A DNA stretch of 64,000 bases, taken from positions 1 through 64,000 of the forward strand of contig NZ_BAAAUV010000035.1 in NCBI RefSeq assembly GCF_039534125.1, written 5' to 3'. This DNA comes from Actinocorallia longicatena. GTDB taxonomy: Bacteria; Actinomycetota; Actinomycetes; Streptosporangiales; Streptosporangiaceae. This document shows, piece after piece, positions 7,647-14,623 of this stretch. Within the stretch, counting starts at the first letter, position 1; the number at the start of each line of letters is the position of its first letter. Position numbers and translations under genes: made by a program. Below the pieces are notes generated by a model. It worked only from the letters and a program-made list of their open reading frames with translations, was not told where the DNA came from and ran no database searches.

Positions 7647-9005
7647 ATGAGCCTTCAAGCGGAGACCGCCGCCGGGACGGCACCGGCGGCGCGGACCGGC
7701 CCGGTCCTGCCGGTGCTGATGACCGCCACCTTCATGACGTCGCTCGACTTCTTCATCGTCAACGTCGCGATGCCGTCCCTCCGGACGGAGCTGCACGCCG
7801 GGACCGCCCAGCTCCAGTGGGTCGTCGCCGGGTTCGGCCTGGCGCTGGCCGCCGGGCTGATCACCGGCGGGCGGCTGGGCGACCTCTACGGGCGCCGCCG
7901 GGTGTTCGCCGCCGGGCTCGCCCTGTTCACCGCCGCGTCCCTGGTCTGCGGGGTGGCGCCCGGCCCCGGCGTCCTGATCGCCGGACGGGTCCTGCAGGGG
8001 CTCGGCGCCGCGCTGATCCAGCCGCAGGTCCTCGCGATCCTCAGGACGTCCTTCCACGGGCCCGCGCAGGGCAAGGCGTTCAGCGTGTACGGGCTCACAC
8101 TCGGGCTCGGGGCGGTGTTCGGGCAGCTCATCGGCGGGGTGCTGATCCAGCTTCTGGACTGGCGGTGGGTCTTCCTCATCAACCTCCCGATCGGGATCGT
8201 CGCGCTGGTGCTCGCCCGCCGGATCCCCGAGTCGGCCGATCCCTCGGCCCGGCTCGACCCGGTCGGCGCCGTGCTCGTCACGACGGCGCTGGCCGGGCTG
8301 GTCCTGCCGCTGATCGAGGGCAGGGAGCAGGGCCGGCCCGCCTGGACGTGGCTCAGCCTCGCCGGATCGGCCGTCCTGTTCGCGGTGTTCGTCACTTACG
8401 AGCGGCGCAGGGCCTCCCCCCTGGTCGACATGACGCTCTTCCGGGAGCGGGCGTTCACCGTGGGGCTCGCCGCCCAGCTCGTCTACTTCCTCGGGATGGC
8501 GTCCTACTTCCTGATCCTGGCGCTGTACCTCCAGGACGGGCTGGGGCTCACCGCGCTGGAGAGCGGGACGGCCTTCCTCGCGATCGGCATCGGCTACATG
8601 GGCACCTCGATGGTCGCCCACCTGCTCAAGGAGCGGCTCGGCCGCCAGGTCATCGCGGCCGGGGCGTTGATCATGGTCGCCGGGCTGGCCCTGATGTACG
8701 CGGCGGCCGGGCACGGCATCGGGCCGCTGCTGCCGGGGATGGCCGTCGACGGAATCGGGATGGGCATGGCGCTGGCCCCGCTCACCACGACCATCCTGGA
8801 GCGGGTCACCCCCCGGCACGCGGGGGCGGCCGGCGGGGTCCTGTCGGCCTTCACCCAGGTCGGCAACGCGCTGGGCGTCGCGCTCATCGGGATCGTCTTC
8901 TACCACTTCACCGACATCACCGACGGATTCCGGGAGGGGCTGCTCGCGCTGATCGTCCTGGAGCTCGTCCTGGCCGGGGTCATCCAGTTCCTGCCCAGGC
9001 GCTGA
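7647..9005 (+). CDS. MFS exporter, DHA2 (EmrB/QacA-like) family
   Basis: 452 residues, nearly all hydrophobic segments. The first helix LMTATFMTSLDFFIVNVAMPSLRTEL carries the D-x-x-x-V-N-V-A motif D1 of 14-helix drug/H+ antiporters. QLQWVVAGFGLALAAGLITGGRLGDLYGRRRVF is motif A, and GRVLQGLGAALIQPQVLAIL is motif C-like. It should export a small molecule with proton antiport. GAGGAG lies 9 bases before the ATG. It follows an NTF2-fold gene and is divergent from a LAL regulator, a common arrangement for inducible efflux. A strong hairpin follows the stop. Substrate unknown. Confidence 0.9.
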   Translation: MSLQAETAAGTAPAARTGPVLPVLMTATFMTSLDFFIVNVAMPSLRTELHAGTAQLQWVVAGFGLALAAGLITGGRLGDLYGRRRVFAAGLALFTAASLVCGVAPGPGVLIAGRVLQGLGAALIQPQVLAILRTSFHGPAQGKAFSVYGLTLGLGAVFGQLIGGVLIQLLDWRWVFLINLPIGIVALVLARRIPESADPSARLDPVGAVLVTTALAGLVLPLIEGREQGRPAWTWLSLAGSAVLFAVFVTYERRRASPLVDMTLFRERAFTVGLAAQLVYFLGMASYFLILALYLQDGLGLTALESGTAFLAIGIGYMGTSMVAHLLKERLGRQVIAAGALIMVAGLALMYAAAGHGIGPLLPGMAVDGIGMGMALAPLTTTILERVTPRHAGAAGGVLSAFTQVGNALGVALIGIVFYHFTDITDGFREGLLALIVLELVLAGVIQFLPRR

Positions 9006-9021
9006 CCCGCCCGCCGCGCGG

Positions 9022-9048
9022 ACGCCGCCGTTCACCGAACGGCGGCGT
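9022..9048 (+). terminator. Perfect 12-bp hairpin after the MFS gene
   Basis: A 12-bp stem (9022-9033 with 9037-9048) and a 3-base loop lie 17 bases after the MFS stop codon. No U-tract follows, as is usual in high-GC actinomycetes. Its right arm borders the PHO-box-like repeats. Confidence 0.65.
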
Positions 9049-9079
9049 TCGCGCACCGTTCACGCGGCGTTCTCCGCGC
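9030..9079 (+). promoter_or_regulatory. PHO-box-like GTTC direct repeats upstream of phoX
   Basis: GTTC occurs at 9047, 9058 and 9069, exactly 11 bp apart, each opening an 11-base unit (GTTCGCGCACC, GTTCACGCGGC, GTTCTCCGCGC). A further GTTCACCGAAC is at 9030. The Streptomyces PhoP box is built from 11-bp direct repeats with core GTTCACC, so this is a good candidate PhoP site for the downstream phosphatase, 66 bases before its ATG. The first unit also forms part of a hairpin and may not count. Confidence 0.65.
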
Positions 9080-9144
9080 ATTGTCCGGCAGCGTCCAGGC
9101 TCGCGAGTGCTCAAGCCTCAGGTCATACGAAGGACGAAGAAGAC

Positions 9145-11034
9145 ATGACGCGCGTCAACGTGGACGTAGACCCCGACGACATCCCGGTGAACCCCTCGCG
9201 GAACCGGCACTTCCAGGACGTCCTGTCGCGCCGGTCGCTGCTGAAGGCCGGGACGGTCGTCGGCGCGGCGGGCTTCCTCGGCGGGACCGCGATGTCCGGC
9301 GGAGCGGCCGTCGCCGCCGCGGGCAAGCCGCTCCTCGGCTTCAAGGCCGTCCCGACGAGCAGCGCGGACGCCGTGGTCGTCCCCGACGGCTACTCCTCGC
9401 AGGTCCTGATCCCCTGGGGCACCCCGATCCACTCCGGCGGGCCCGCCTTCAAGAAGGACGGCTCGAACACCGCCGCCGAGCAGGCCCAGCAGATCGGCGC
9501 CCACCACGACGGCATGCACCTGTTCCCGATCAGCGACAAGCACGGCCTGCTCGCGCTCAACCACGAGTACATCGACACGACCCTGCACTACGCCGACGGC
9601 AGCGCGGTCATGACCCGGGAGAAGGTCGACAAGGCCCTGGCCGGGCACGGCGTGAGCATCGTCAAGGTGCGCGACCGGCGCGGGACCTGGATCGTCGAGG
9701 ACTCCAAGTACAACCGGCGCGTCCACGGGGCGACCCCGGTCGCCTTCTCCGGCCCGGTCAAGGCCGACCACCCCGAGCTCCGGTCGAACAACGCGCCCCT
9801 CGGGACGCTCAACAACTGCTCGTCCGGCGCGACCCCGTGGGGCACCTACGTGACCTGCGAGGAGAACTGGAACGGCTACTTCGGCACCGACGACCCCACC
9901 TGGGCCGCCACCGCCGAGCAGAAGCGCTACGGCGTGGCCGCGGCCGGGTTCGGCTACGGCTGGCACAAGGCCGACCCGCGCTTCGACCTGGTGAAGAACC
10001 CGAAGGAGCTCAACCGCTTCGGGTGGTGCGTCGAGATCGACCCGTTCGACCCGAAGTCGACGCCCGTCAAGCGCACCGCGCTCGGCCGGATCAAGCACGA
10101 GGGCGCGACGTTCGCCGAGGCCTCCGACGGCCGGGTCGTCGTCTACACCGGCGACGACCAGGACGGCGAGTACATCTACAAGTACGTCTCGGCCGAGCGC
10201 TGGAAGAACTCCGCGAAGAAGGGCCGGTCGCCGCTCGACGACGGCACCCTCTACGTCGCGAAGTTCAACGACGACGGTTCCGGCTCCTGGATCCCGCTGG
10301 TCTTCGGCCAGGGCGCGCTCACCGCGGCCGGCGGCTGGAAGGACCAGGCCGACGTCCTGATCCGCACCCGCACCGCCGCCGACGCCCAGGGCGCCACCCG
10401 GCTGGACCGGCCCGAGTGGATCGCGGTCCACCCCGAGACCGGCGAGGTCTACGCGACCCTGACCAACGGCGTCGGCAACGGCGGCAAGGTCAACCCGCGC
10501 AAGCCCAACCCCTACGGCCACATCATCCGCTGGAACGAGTCCGGCCACGACAACGGCGCCCTGACCTTCACCTGGGACGTCTTCCTGCTCGCCGGCGACC
10601 CCGCCTACGACCCGGCCGCCGCCGCTCTGGGCGCCGACGACATCTTCGGCTCCCCCGACGGCCTCGGCTTCGACGGCGACGGCCGGCTCTGGATCGAGAC
10701 CGACATCTCCAACACCTCGCAGAACCTGGCGTCCAAGGGCTACGACCACATCGGCAACTGCGCGCTGCTGGCGTCCGACCCGGCGACCAGGGAGATCAAG
10801 CGGTTCCTGACGATCCCGCGCGGCGCCGAGGTGACCGGGGTGACCTTCACCCCGGACTTCAAGGCGATGTTCGTCAACATCCAGCACCCCGGCGAGGCCT
10901 CGACGGCCTGGGGCGCGCCGACCCCGGCCGACCCCCGCGCCGTCTCCAACTGGCCCGACTTCGACCCCGACGGCCGCCCCCGCTCCGCGACGGTCGTCAT
11001 CACGAAGAACGACGGAGGGAAGATCGGAACCTGA
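9145..11034 (+). CDS. phoX: Tat-exported PhoX-family alkaline phosphatase (DUF839)
   Basis: 629 residues. A Tat signal SRRSLLKAG (28-36) and hydrophobic stretch AGFLGGTAMSGGAAVAAA direct folded export. The body contains the PhoX family landmarks NNCSSGATPWGTYVTCEENWNGYFG, LGRIKHEGA, VVYTGDDQDGEYIYKYVS and PEWIAVHPETGEVYATLTN, and ends PGEASTAWGAP. PhoX enzymes are Ca/Fe-dependent monomeric phosphatases outside the cell that release phosphate from esters. A PHO-box-like repeat upstream fits phosphate-starvation control by PhoP. Start at ATG with GGACGAAGAAGAC upstream. It appears monocistronic. Confidence 0.9.
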   Translation: MTRVNVDVDPDDIPVNPSRNRHFQDVLSRRSLLKAGTVVGAAGFLGGTAMSGGAAVAAAGKPLLGFKAVPTSSADAVVVPDGYSSQVLIPWGTPIHSGGPAFKKDGSNTAAEQAQQIGAHHDGMHLFPISDKHGLLALNHEYIDTTLHYADGSAVMTREKVDKALAGHGVSIVKVRDRRGTWIVEDSKYNRRVHGATPVAFSGPVKADHPELRSNNAPLGTLNNCSSGATPWGTYVTCEENWNGYFGTDDPTWAATAEQKRYGVAAAGFGYGWHKADPRFDLVKNPKELNRFGWCVEIDPFDPKSTPVKRTALGRIKHEGATFAEASDGRVVVYTGDDQDGEYIYKYVSAERWKNSAKKGRSPLDDGTLYVAKFNDDGSGSWIPLVFGQGALTAAGGWKDQADVLIRTRTAADAQGATRLDRPEWIAVHPETGEVYATLTNGVGNGGKVNPRKPNPYGHIIRWNESGHDNGALTFTWDVFLLAGDPAYDPAAAALGADDIFGSPDGLGFDGDGRLWIETDISNTSQNLASKGYDHIGNCALLASDPATREIKRFLTIPRGAEVTGVTFTPDFKAMFVNIQHPGEASTAWGAPTPADPRAVSNWPDFDPDGRPRSATVVITKNDGGKIGT

Positions 11035-11118
11035 CGATCACGGGAGCCGCACTCGTGGCCGTCCTGGCACCGGCCGTCCTCCGGCGGATCGCCCGCGAGC
11101 GATCTGTAAGGTTCGTTC

Positions 11119-11640
11119 GTGAGCATCACACCTGACGACAAGAACTGGACCTGGGTCGTCGAGCGCGCCTGCCCCGAGTGCGGGTTCGACGCCTCCGCGA
11201 TCGACGTCGGCGACGTGGCGGGGCTGCTCGCGGCGAACTCCGCCGAGTGGCACGCGCTGCTGAGGTCGCCCGGGGCGCACGACGTCCGGCCGGTGCCCTC
11301 GAAATGGTCGGCGCTGGAGTACGGATGCCATGTGCGGGACTGCATCCGGATCTACGACTACCGGCTGCGGCGGATGCTGGAGGAGGACGGGCCGTCCTAT
11401 CCCGGCTGGGACCAGGACGCGACCGCGGTCGAGGAGCGGTACGGCGAGCAGGATCCGGTGACCGTCGCGGACGAGCTGCTGGAGGCGTCCCGCTCGCTGG
11501 AGGCGCGCTTCGCCGGGGTCACGGGCGAACAGTGGCGGCGGACGGGGCACCGGAGCGACGGCGCGTCCTTCACGGTCGAGACCTTCGCGCGGTACTTCAT
11601 CCACGATCCGATCCACCACTGGCACGACGTGCGAGGCTGA
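11119..11640 (+). CDS. DinB-superfamily protein
   Basis: 173 residues. After a short CPECGFDAS segment comes a four-helix DinB/mycothiol-S-transferase type sequence: AEWHALLRSPGAHDVRPVPSKWSALEYGCHVRDCIRIYDYRLRRMLEED, ending RYFIHDPIHHWHDV. His of GCHVRD and the two His of DPIHHW are at the positions of the family's three metal ligands. DinB proteins often use mycothiol or bind Zn/Ni; the substrate is unknown. The GTG start is 6 bases after TAAGGT (11107-11112) with no Shine-Dalgarno sequence, so leaderless. Convergent with the next gene, stops 3 bases apart. Confidence 0.82.
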   Translation: MSITPDDKNWTWVVERACPECGFDASAIDVGDVAGLLAANSAEWHALLRSPGAHDVRPVPSKWSALEYGCHVRDCIRIYDYRLRRMLEEDGPSYPGWDQDATAVEERYGEQDPVTVADELLEASRSLEARFAGVTGEQWRRTGHRSDGASFTVETFARYFIHDPIHHWHDVRG

Positions 11641-11643
11641 GGG

Positions 11644-12507
11644 TCAGTTGAAGATCGACGCCGGGGGGACGGGCGCCTCGACCTCGTCGCCGTCGTGGAT
11701 CGGGGCGTAGCCGGAGGCGAAGCGGGCCAGCTCCTCGTGGTCGAGGCAGCGGGCCGGGATGGGCTTGCCCGCGCTGATCCGCGTCAGCGAGGCGATCGGC
11801 AGCCCGGTGCGGGAGCCCGCGAGGACGAGGTTGCCGAAGCGCCGGCCGCGCAGCACCCCCGGCTCGGCCAGGAGCAGGGTGTGCGGGAACACCGACTGGA
11901 CGGTCGCCGCGAGCCGCCGGGCGAACGACAGGCGGGACCCGTCGGCGACGTTGACCAGCAGGACCCCGTCGGCGCGCAGGACCCTGGCGACGTCCTCGAC
12001 GAACTCGCGCGAGGCCAGGGCGGTCGGCATGACCGCGCCGGAGAAGGCGTCGAGGACCACGAGGTCGTCGGCGCCCGCGGGAAGGGCGGCGACGCCCTCG
12101 CGGCCGTCGCCGATCCTGACCTTGAGCCCGCGGACGGACTTCAGGTCGAGCTGGTCGCGGACGAGCTGGACCAGCTTGCCGTCGAGCTCCAGGACGACCT
12201 GCCGGGAGCCCGGCCGGGTGGTGCCGATGTAGCGGGCCAGAGTGCAGCCGGCCCCGCCCACGTGGACGGCGTCCAGCGGGCCGTCGTCGAGATGGTCGAC
12301 GACGTCACCGAGCAGGCGCATGTACTCGAAGTCCAGGTAGCGGGGATCGTCGAGATCGACATAGGACTGCGGGACCCCGGCGATCGTGATCACCCAGCCG
12401 CCGTCGCGGTCGGGATCGCGCACCAGCTCCGCCTCGCCCTGGGCGATCGGGTAGCGCCCCTCCGCGGGACGGTCCGCCGCCCGCCTGGCACCACCTGATC
12501 GGCTCAT
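11644..12507 (-). CDS. Spermidine synthase-like methyltransferase-fold protein
   Basis: 287 residues. VPQSYVDLDDPRYLDFEYMRLLGDVVDHL is the polyamine-synthase substrate segment. DAVHVGGAGCTLARYIGTTRPGSRQVVLELDGKLVQLVRDQL is the cofactor loop and acidic strand end, and RIGDGREGVAAL then LVVLDAFSG follow. The GGG of GGGxG is GGAG, and the catalytic Asp region is VVLDAFSG rather than VIVDSSDP. The true reaction may therefore differ from spermidine synthesis, as in many actinobacterial homologues of this type. TACCCT (12520-12515) lies 7 bases before the ATG, so it can be transcribed leaderlessly on its own although pgeF is just upstream. Confidence 0.8.
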   Translation of the reverse strand: MSRSGGARRAADRPAEGRYPIAQGEAELVRDPDRDGGWVITIAGVPQSYVDLDDPRYLDFEYMRLLGDVVDHLDDGPLDAVHVGGAGCTLARYIGTTRPGSRQVVLELDGKLVQLVRDQLDLKSVRGLKVRIGDGREGVAALPAGADDLVVLDAFSGAVMPTALASREFVEDVARVLRADGVLLVNVADGSRLSFARRLAATVQSVFPHTLLLAEPGVLRGRRFGNLVLAGSRTGLPIASLTRISAGKPIPARCLDHEELARFASGYAPIHDGDEVEAPVPPASIFN

Positions 12508-12528
12508 GCCGTCAAGGGTAGTCAGCGG

Positions 12529-13206
12529 TCAGGCGGGCTCCAGCCAGACGAGTCCGGCGAACCGGCCGGTCACGCCGTCGCGGCGGTAGGAGTAGAGCTC
12601 GGGAGCCTCGATCGTGCAGCGGGGGTCGTGCTCGACGGTGACGTCCAGGGCGGCGAGCTGGACGGCCAGGGCCGCCCGCAGGTCGAGGGCCGGAGTGCCC
12701 CAGCTCGTGGTGGACCTCATCGGCTCGGGCGCCTCCGCCCGCATGGCCTCGGGGACCTCGTAGCAGCGCCCGCAGGCCGCGGGGCCGATCAGGGCGGTCA
12801 TCGGGCCGGTGGCGCCGGCCGCGCGCATGGCCTCGACGAGGGCGGGGCCGACGCCGAGGAGGGTGCCGACCCGGCCCGAGTGGGCGGCGCCGACCATGTT
12901 CTCCGCCCCGACGAGGATCGCCGGGCAGTCGGCGCCGAGCGCGCCCAGGGCCAGCCCCGGCACGTCGGTGAAGATCGCGTCGCATTCGGGGAGATCGCCC
13001 CGCGGGAGGCGCTCGACCCGGGCGCTGTGGATCTGCCGCATGAACGCCAGCCGCTCGACGCCCAGCTCGGCGGCCGTCTTCTCCCGGTTCCTCGCGACCG
13101 TCGCGGGATCGTCTCCGACGTTGCCGCCCAGGTTCCGGCCGCCGTAGGGGGCGGCGCTGAAACCGCCCGACCGATCGGTGACGGCCGTCCGCACTCCAGG
13201 GATCAT
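12529..13206 (-). CDS. pgeF: Peptidoglycan editing factor PgeF (laccase-domain, YfiH family)
   Basis: 225 residues. Family features are TDRSGGFSAAPYGGRNLGGNVGDDPATVARNREKTAAELGV, FMRQIHSARV (first metal His), LALGALGADCPAILV (Cys), VGAAHSGRVGTLLGV (His) and IGPAACGRCYEVPEAM. These H/C/H positions form the Zn/Cu site. PgeF removes L-Ser wrongly placed in the muropeptide stem, and some homologues act on purine nucleosides. In most actinobacteria it follows ftsZ; here it does not. ATG at 13206, 6 bases after TATCCT (13218-13213), so leaderless. Longer in-frame reading runs through a repeat element and is rejected. Confidence 0.88.
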   Translation of the reverse strand: MIPGVRTAVTDRSGGFSAAPYGGRNLGGNVGDDPATVARNREKTAAELGVERLAFMRQIHSARVERLPRGDLPECDAIFTDVPGLALGALGADCPAILVGAENMVGAAHSGRVGTLLGVGPALVEAMRAAGATGPMTALIGPAACGRCYEVPEAMRAEAPEPMRSTTSWGTPALDLRAALAVQLAALDVTVEHDPRCTIEAPELYSYRRDGVTGRFAGLVWLEPA

Positions 13207-13268
13207 GCGTCCAGGATAGGACCGCGCGGCCCTCCGCTCGGGGGTCGCGAAGAGCCGCGCGGAGTTCC

Positions 13269-13430
13269 GGGGCTGTTTCGAGGTCGGCGTCCGTAGCGAG
13301 CGGCGTCCAGGTGCGTGCCTCGCGGGGGCGGAGGAGGGAGTCGACCTGGTTGGGTCGGCGACCGACGACAACCCCGCGAGGTGCGTGCCTGGACGCCGCG
13401 CAGTAGGACAGTTGGCCTCGAAACAGCCCC
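13269..13430. repeat. 162-bp inverted-repeat element, copy 1
   Basis: Ends are GGGGCTGTTTCGAGG and its complement CCTCGAAACAGCCCC. Inside, GGCGTCCAGG and CCTCGCGGGG on the left are matched by CCCCGCGAGG and CCTGGACGCC on the right, so the whole element can fold into a long hairpin. The short TGCGTG between them is kept in the same orientation on both sides and forms an internal loop. The centre holds small hairpins (GTCGGCGACCGAC). It is the same length as the copy near 48.4 kb, with about 11 mismatches. Copy 1 separates pgeF from the WYL gene, and its right end supplies the WYL gene's TAG stop. Probably a MITE-like non-autonomous element. Confidence 0.85.
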
Positions 13431-13909
13431 TATGCGGCGAGCCTTCCCTGGAAGGGGAGGAAGGCGTCGGCGCGGTGGGGGCGGGCCTGGAGCTCGGTCG
13501 GCTCGACGGCGAGGAGGCGGTCGAGGCGGAAGGCGCGGATGCCCCTGCGGAGCCTGCACCAGCCGACGAGGTACCAGTGGTCGCCGTGGACGAGCGTGGT
13601 GACGGGCTCGACCTCGCGGTGCGAGACCCGGCCCTGCTCGTCGGCGTAGTGGACGCGGACGACGCGGCGTTCGCTGATCGCGGTCGCCAGGACCTTGGCG
13701 CGCCTGGCCGTCTCGACGTCGAGCGGGTCGAGGAGGGTGGCGAACGCCCGGGCGTCGACGAGGCCGCTCTCGGCGAGATGCGCGAGGGCGCGGCGTGCTG
13801 TGACGGACTGGGGACCGGCGCCCAGATGCGCGAGGGACAGCGCGAGCGCGGCGAGTTCGGCGGCGGACAGGTTCATGATCTCCATACCCGGGAGGGTCAT
13901 CGTGCCCAT
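13430..13909 (-). CDS. WYL-domain protein lacking the usual N-terminal DNA-binding domain
   Basis: 159 residues. From LSAAELAALALSLAHLG to LLDPLDVETARRAKVLATAISERRVVRVHYADEQGRVSHREVEPVTTLVHGDHWYLVGWCRLRRGIRAFRLDRLLAVE it follows a WYL transcription factor, including the W-Y-L (HWYLVGWC) and RAFRLDRL motifs. The standard N-terminal winged helix of about 60 residues is missing. TAATAT sits 6 bases before the ATG (leaderless), so the short form looks like a real gene start. The stop codon comes from the end of the 162-bp repeat element. It may be a ligand-binding-only partner or a decayed regulator. Confidence 0.75.
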   Translation of the reverse strand: MGTMTLPGMEIMNLSAAELAALALSLAHLGAGPQSVTARRALAHLAESGLVDARAFATLLDPLDVETARRAKVLATAISERRVVRVHYADEQGRVSHREVEPVTTLVHGDHWYLVGWCRLRRGIRAFRLDRLLAVEPTELQARPHRADAFLPFQGRLAA

Positions 13910-13935
13910 GCCACAATATTAGCACAAATGTTCGA

Positions 13936-14622
13936 TCACGGCACCCGTGGAACGGCCTCCAGCAGGGCTTTCGTGTACTCGTGCCCCGGTGAGCCGATGA
14001 CCTGTCCGACCGTCCCGGACTCCACGATCCGGCCCTCCCGCATCACCAGGATCCGGTCGCACACGTACCTCACGACCGCCAGATCATGGGAGATGAACAG
14101 CACCGACAGCCCCAGGTCCCTCCGCAGTTCCTTCACCAGGTTCAGCACGGCGCCCTGCACCGACACGTCCAGCGCGGAGGTGATCTCGTCGGCGACGACC
14201 AGATCGGGCCGTGCGCCGAGCGCCCTGGCGAGCGCCACCCGCTGGCGCTGGCCGCCCGACAGCTCACGGGGATAGCGTCCGGCGAGCCCGGCGTCCAGGC
14301 CCACCTGGGCCAGCAGCCGCCGGGCCTCGGCCGCCCGCCGCTCCCCCTTCTCCCGGACGCCCTCGGCGACCGCCCGTCCGACGCGCATCCGCGGGTTCAG
14401 GGAGGCGTAGGGGTCCTGGAAGACCATCTGGACACCGCCGCGCCGCACCCCCTCGACCGTCCCGGTGCGGGGGACGAGGCCGACCAGCGCCCTGGCGACG
14501 GTCGACTTCCCCGACCCCGACTCCCCCACCAGGCCGACGATCTCCCCCGGCCCGACCTCGAAGGACACCCCGTCCACCGCGAGGAACCGCCCGTACCGGA
14601 CGCTCAGCCCGTCGACCCGCAT
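13936..14622 (-). CDS. Oligopeptide/dipeptide ABC transporter ATP-binding protein (DppF/OppF-like)
   Basis: 228 residues. It shows Walker A GLVGESGSGKST, Q-loop VFQDPYASLNPRMRVG, signature LSGGQRQRVALARAL, Walker B PDLVVADEITSALD and switch His ISHDLAVV. VFQDPYASLNPR is diagnostic of the peptide/nickel importer subfamily. The C-terminal oligopeptide-transporter extension (CxFxxRCP) is absent, as usual in the F subunit when the partner D has it. ATG begins one base after the TGA of the permease-ATPase fusion, so the operon is translationally tight. It powers import of the peptide bound by the lipoprotein encoded at 17338. Confidence 0.93.
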   Translation of the reverse strand: MRVDGLSVRYGRFLAVDGVSFEVGPGEIVGLVGESGSGKSTVARALVGLVPRTGTVEGVRRGGVQMVFQDPYASLNPRMRVGRAVAEGVREKGERRAAEARRLLAQVGLDAGLAGRYPRELSGGQRQRVALARALGARPDLVVADEITSALDVSVQGAVLNLVKELRRDLGLSVLFISHDLAVVRYVCDRILVMREGRIVESGTVGQVIGSPGHEYTKALLEAVPRVP

Positions 14623-14623
14623 G

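Noticed and set aside
4083..9056. 1657-codon open frame on the minus strand
   Set aside because: Only its end is a VOC protein. The rest is the antisense of the LuxR, NTF2 and MFS genes with low-complexity Pro/Arg/Gly composition.
13207..13371. N-terminal extension of PgeF through the repeat element
   Set aside because: The same peptide appears at the other copy of the element, so it is repeat sequence; pgeF has a good leaderless start at 13206.
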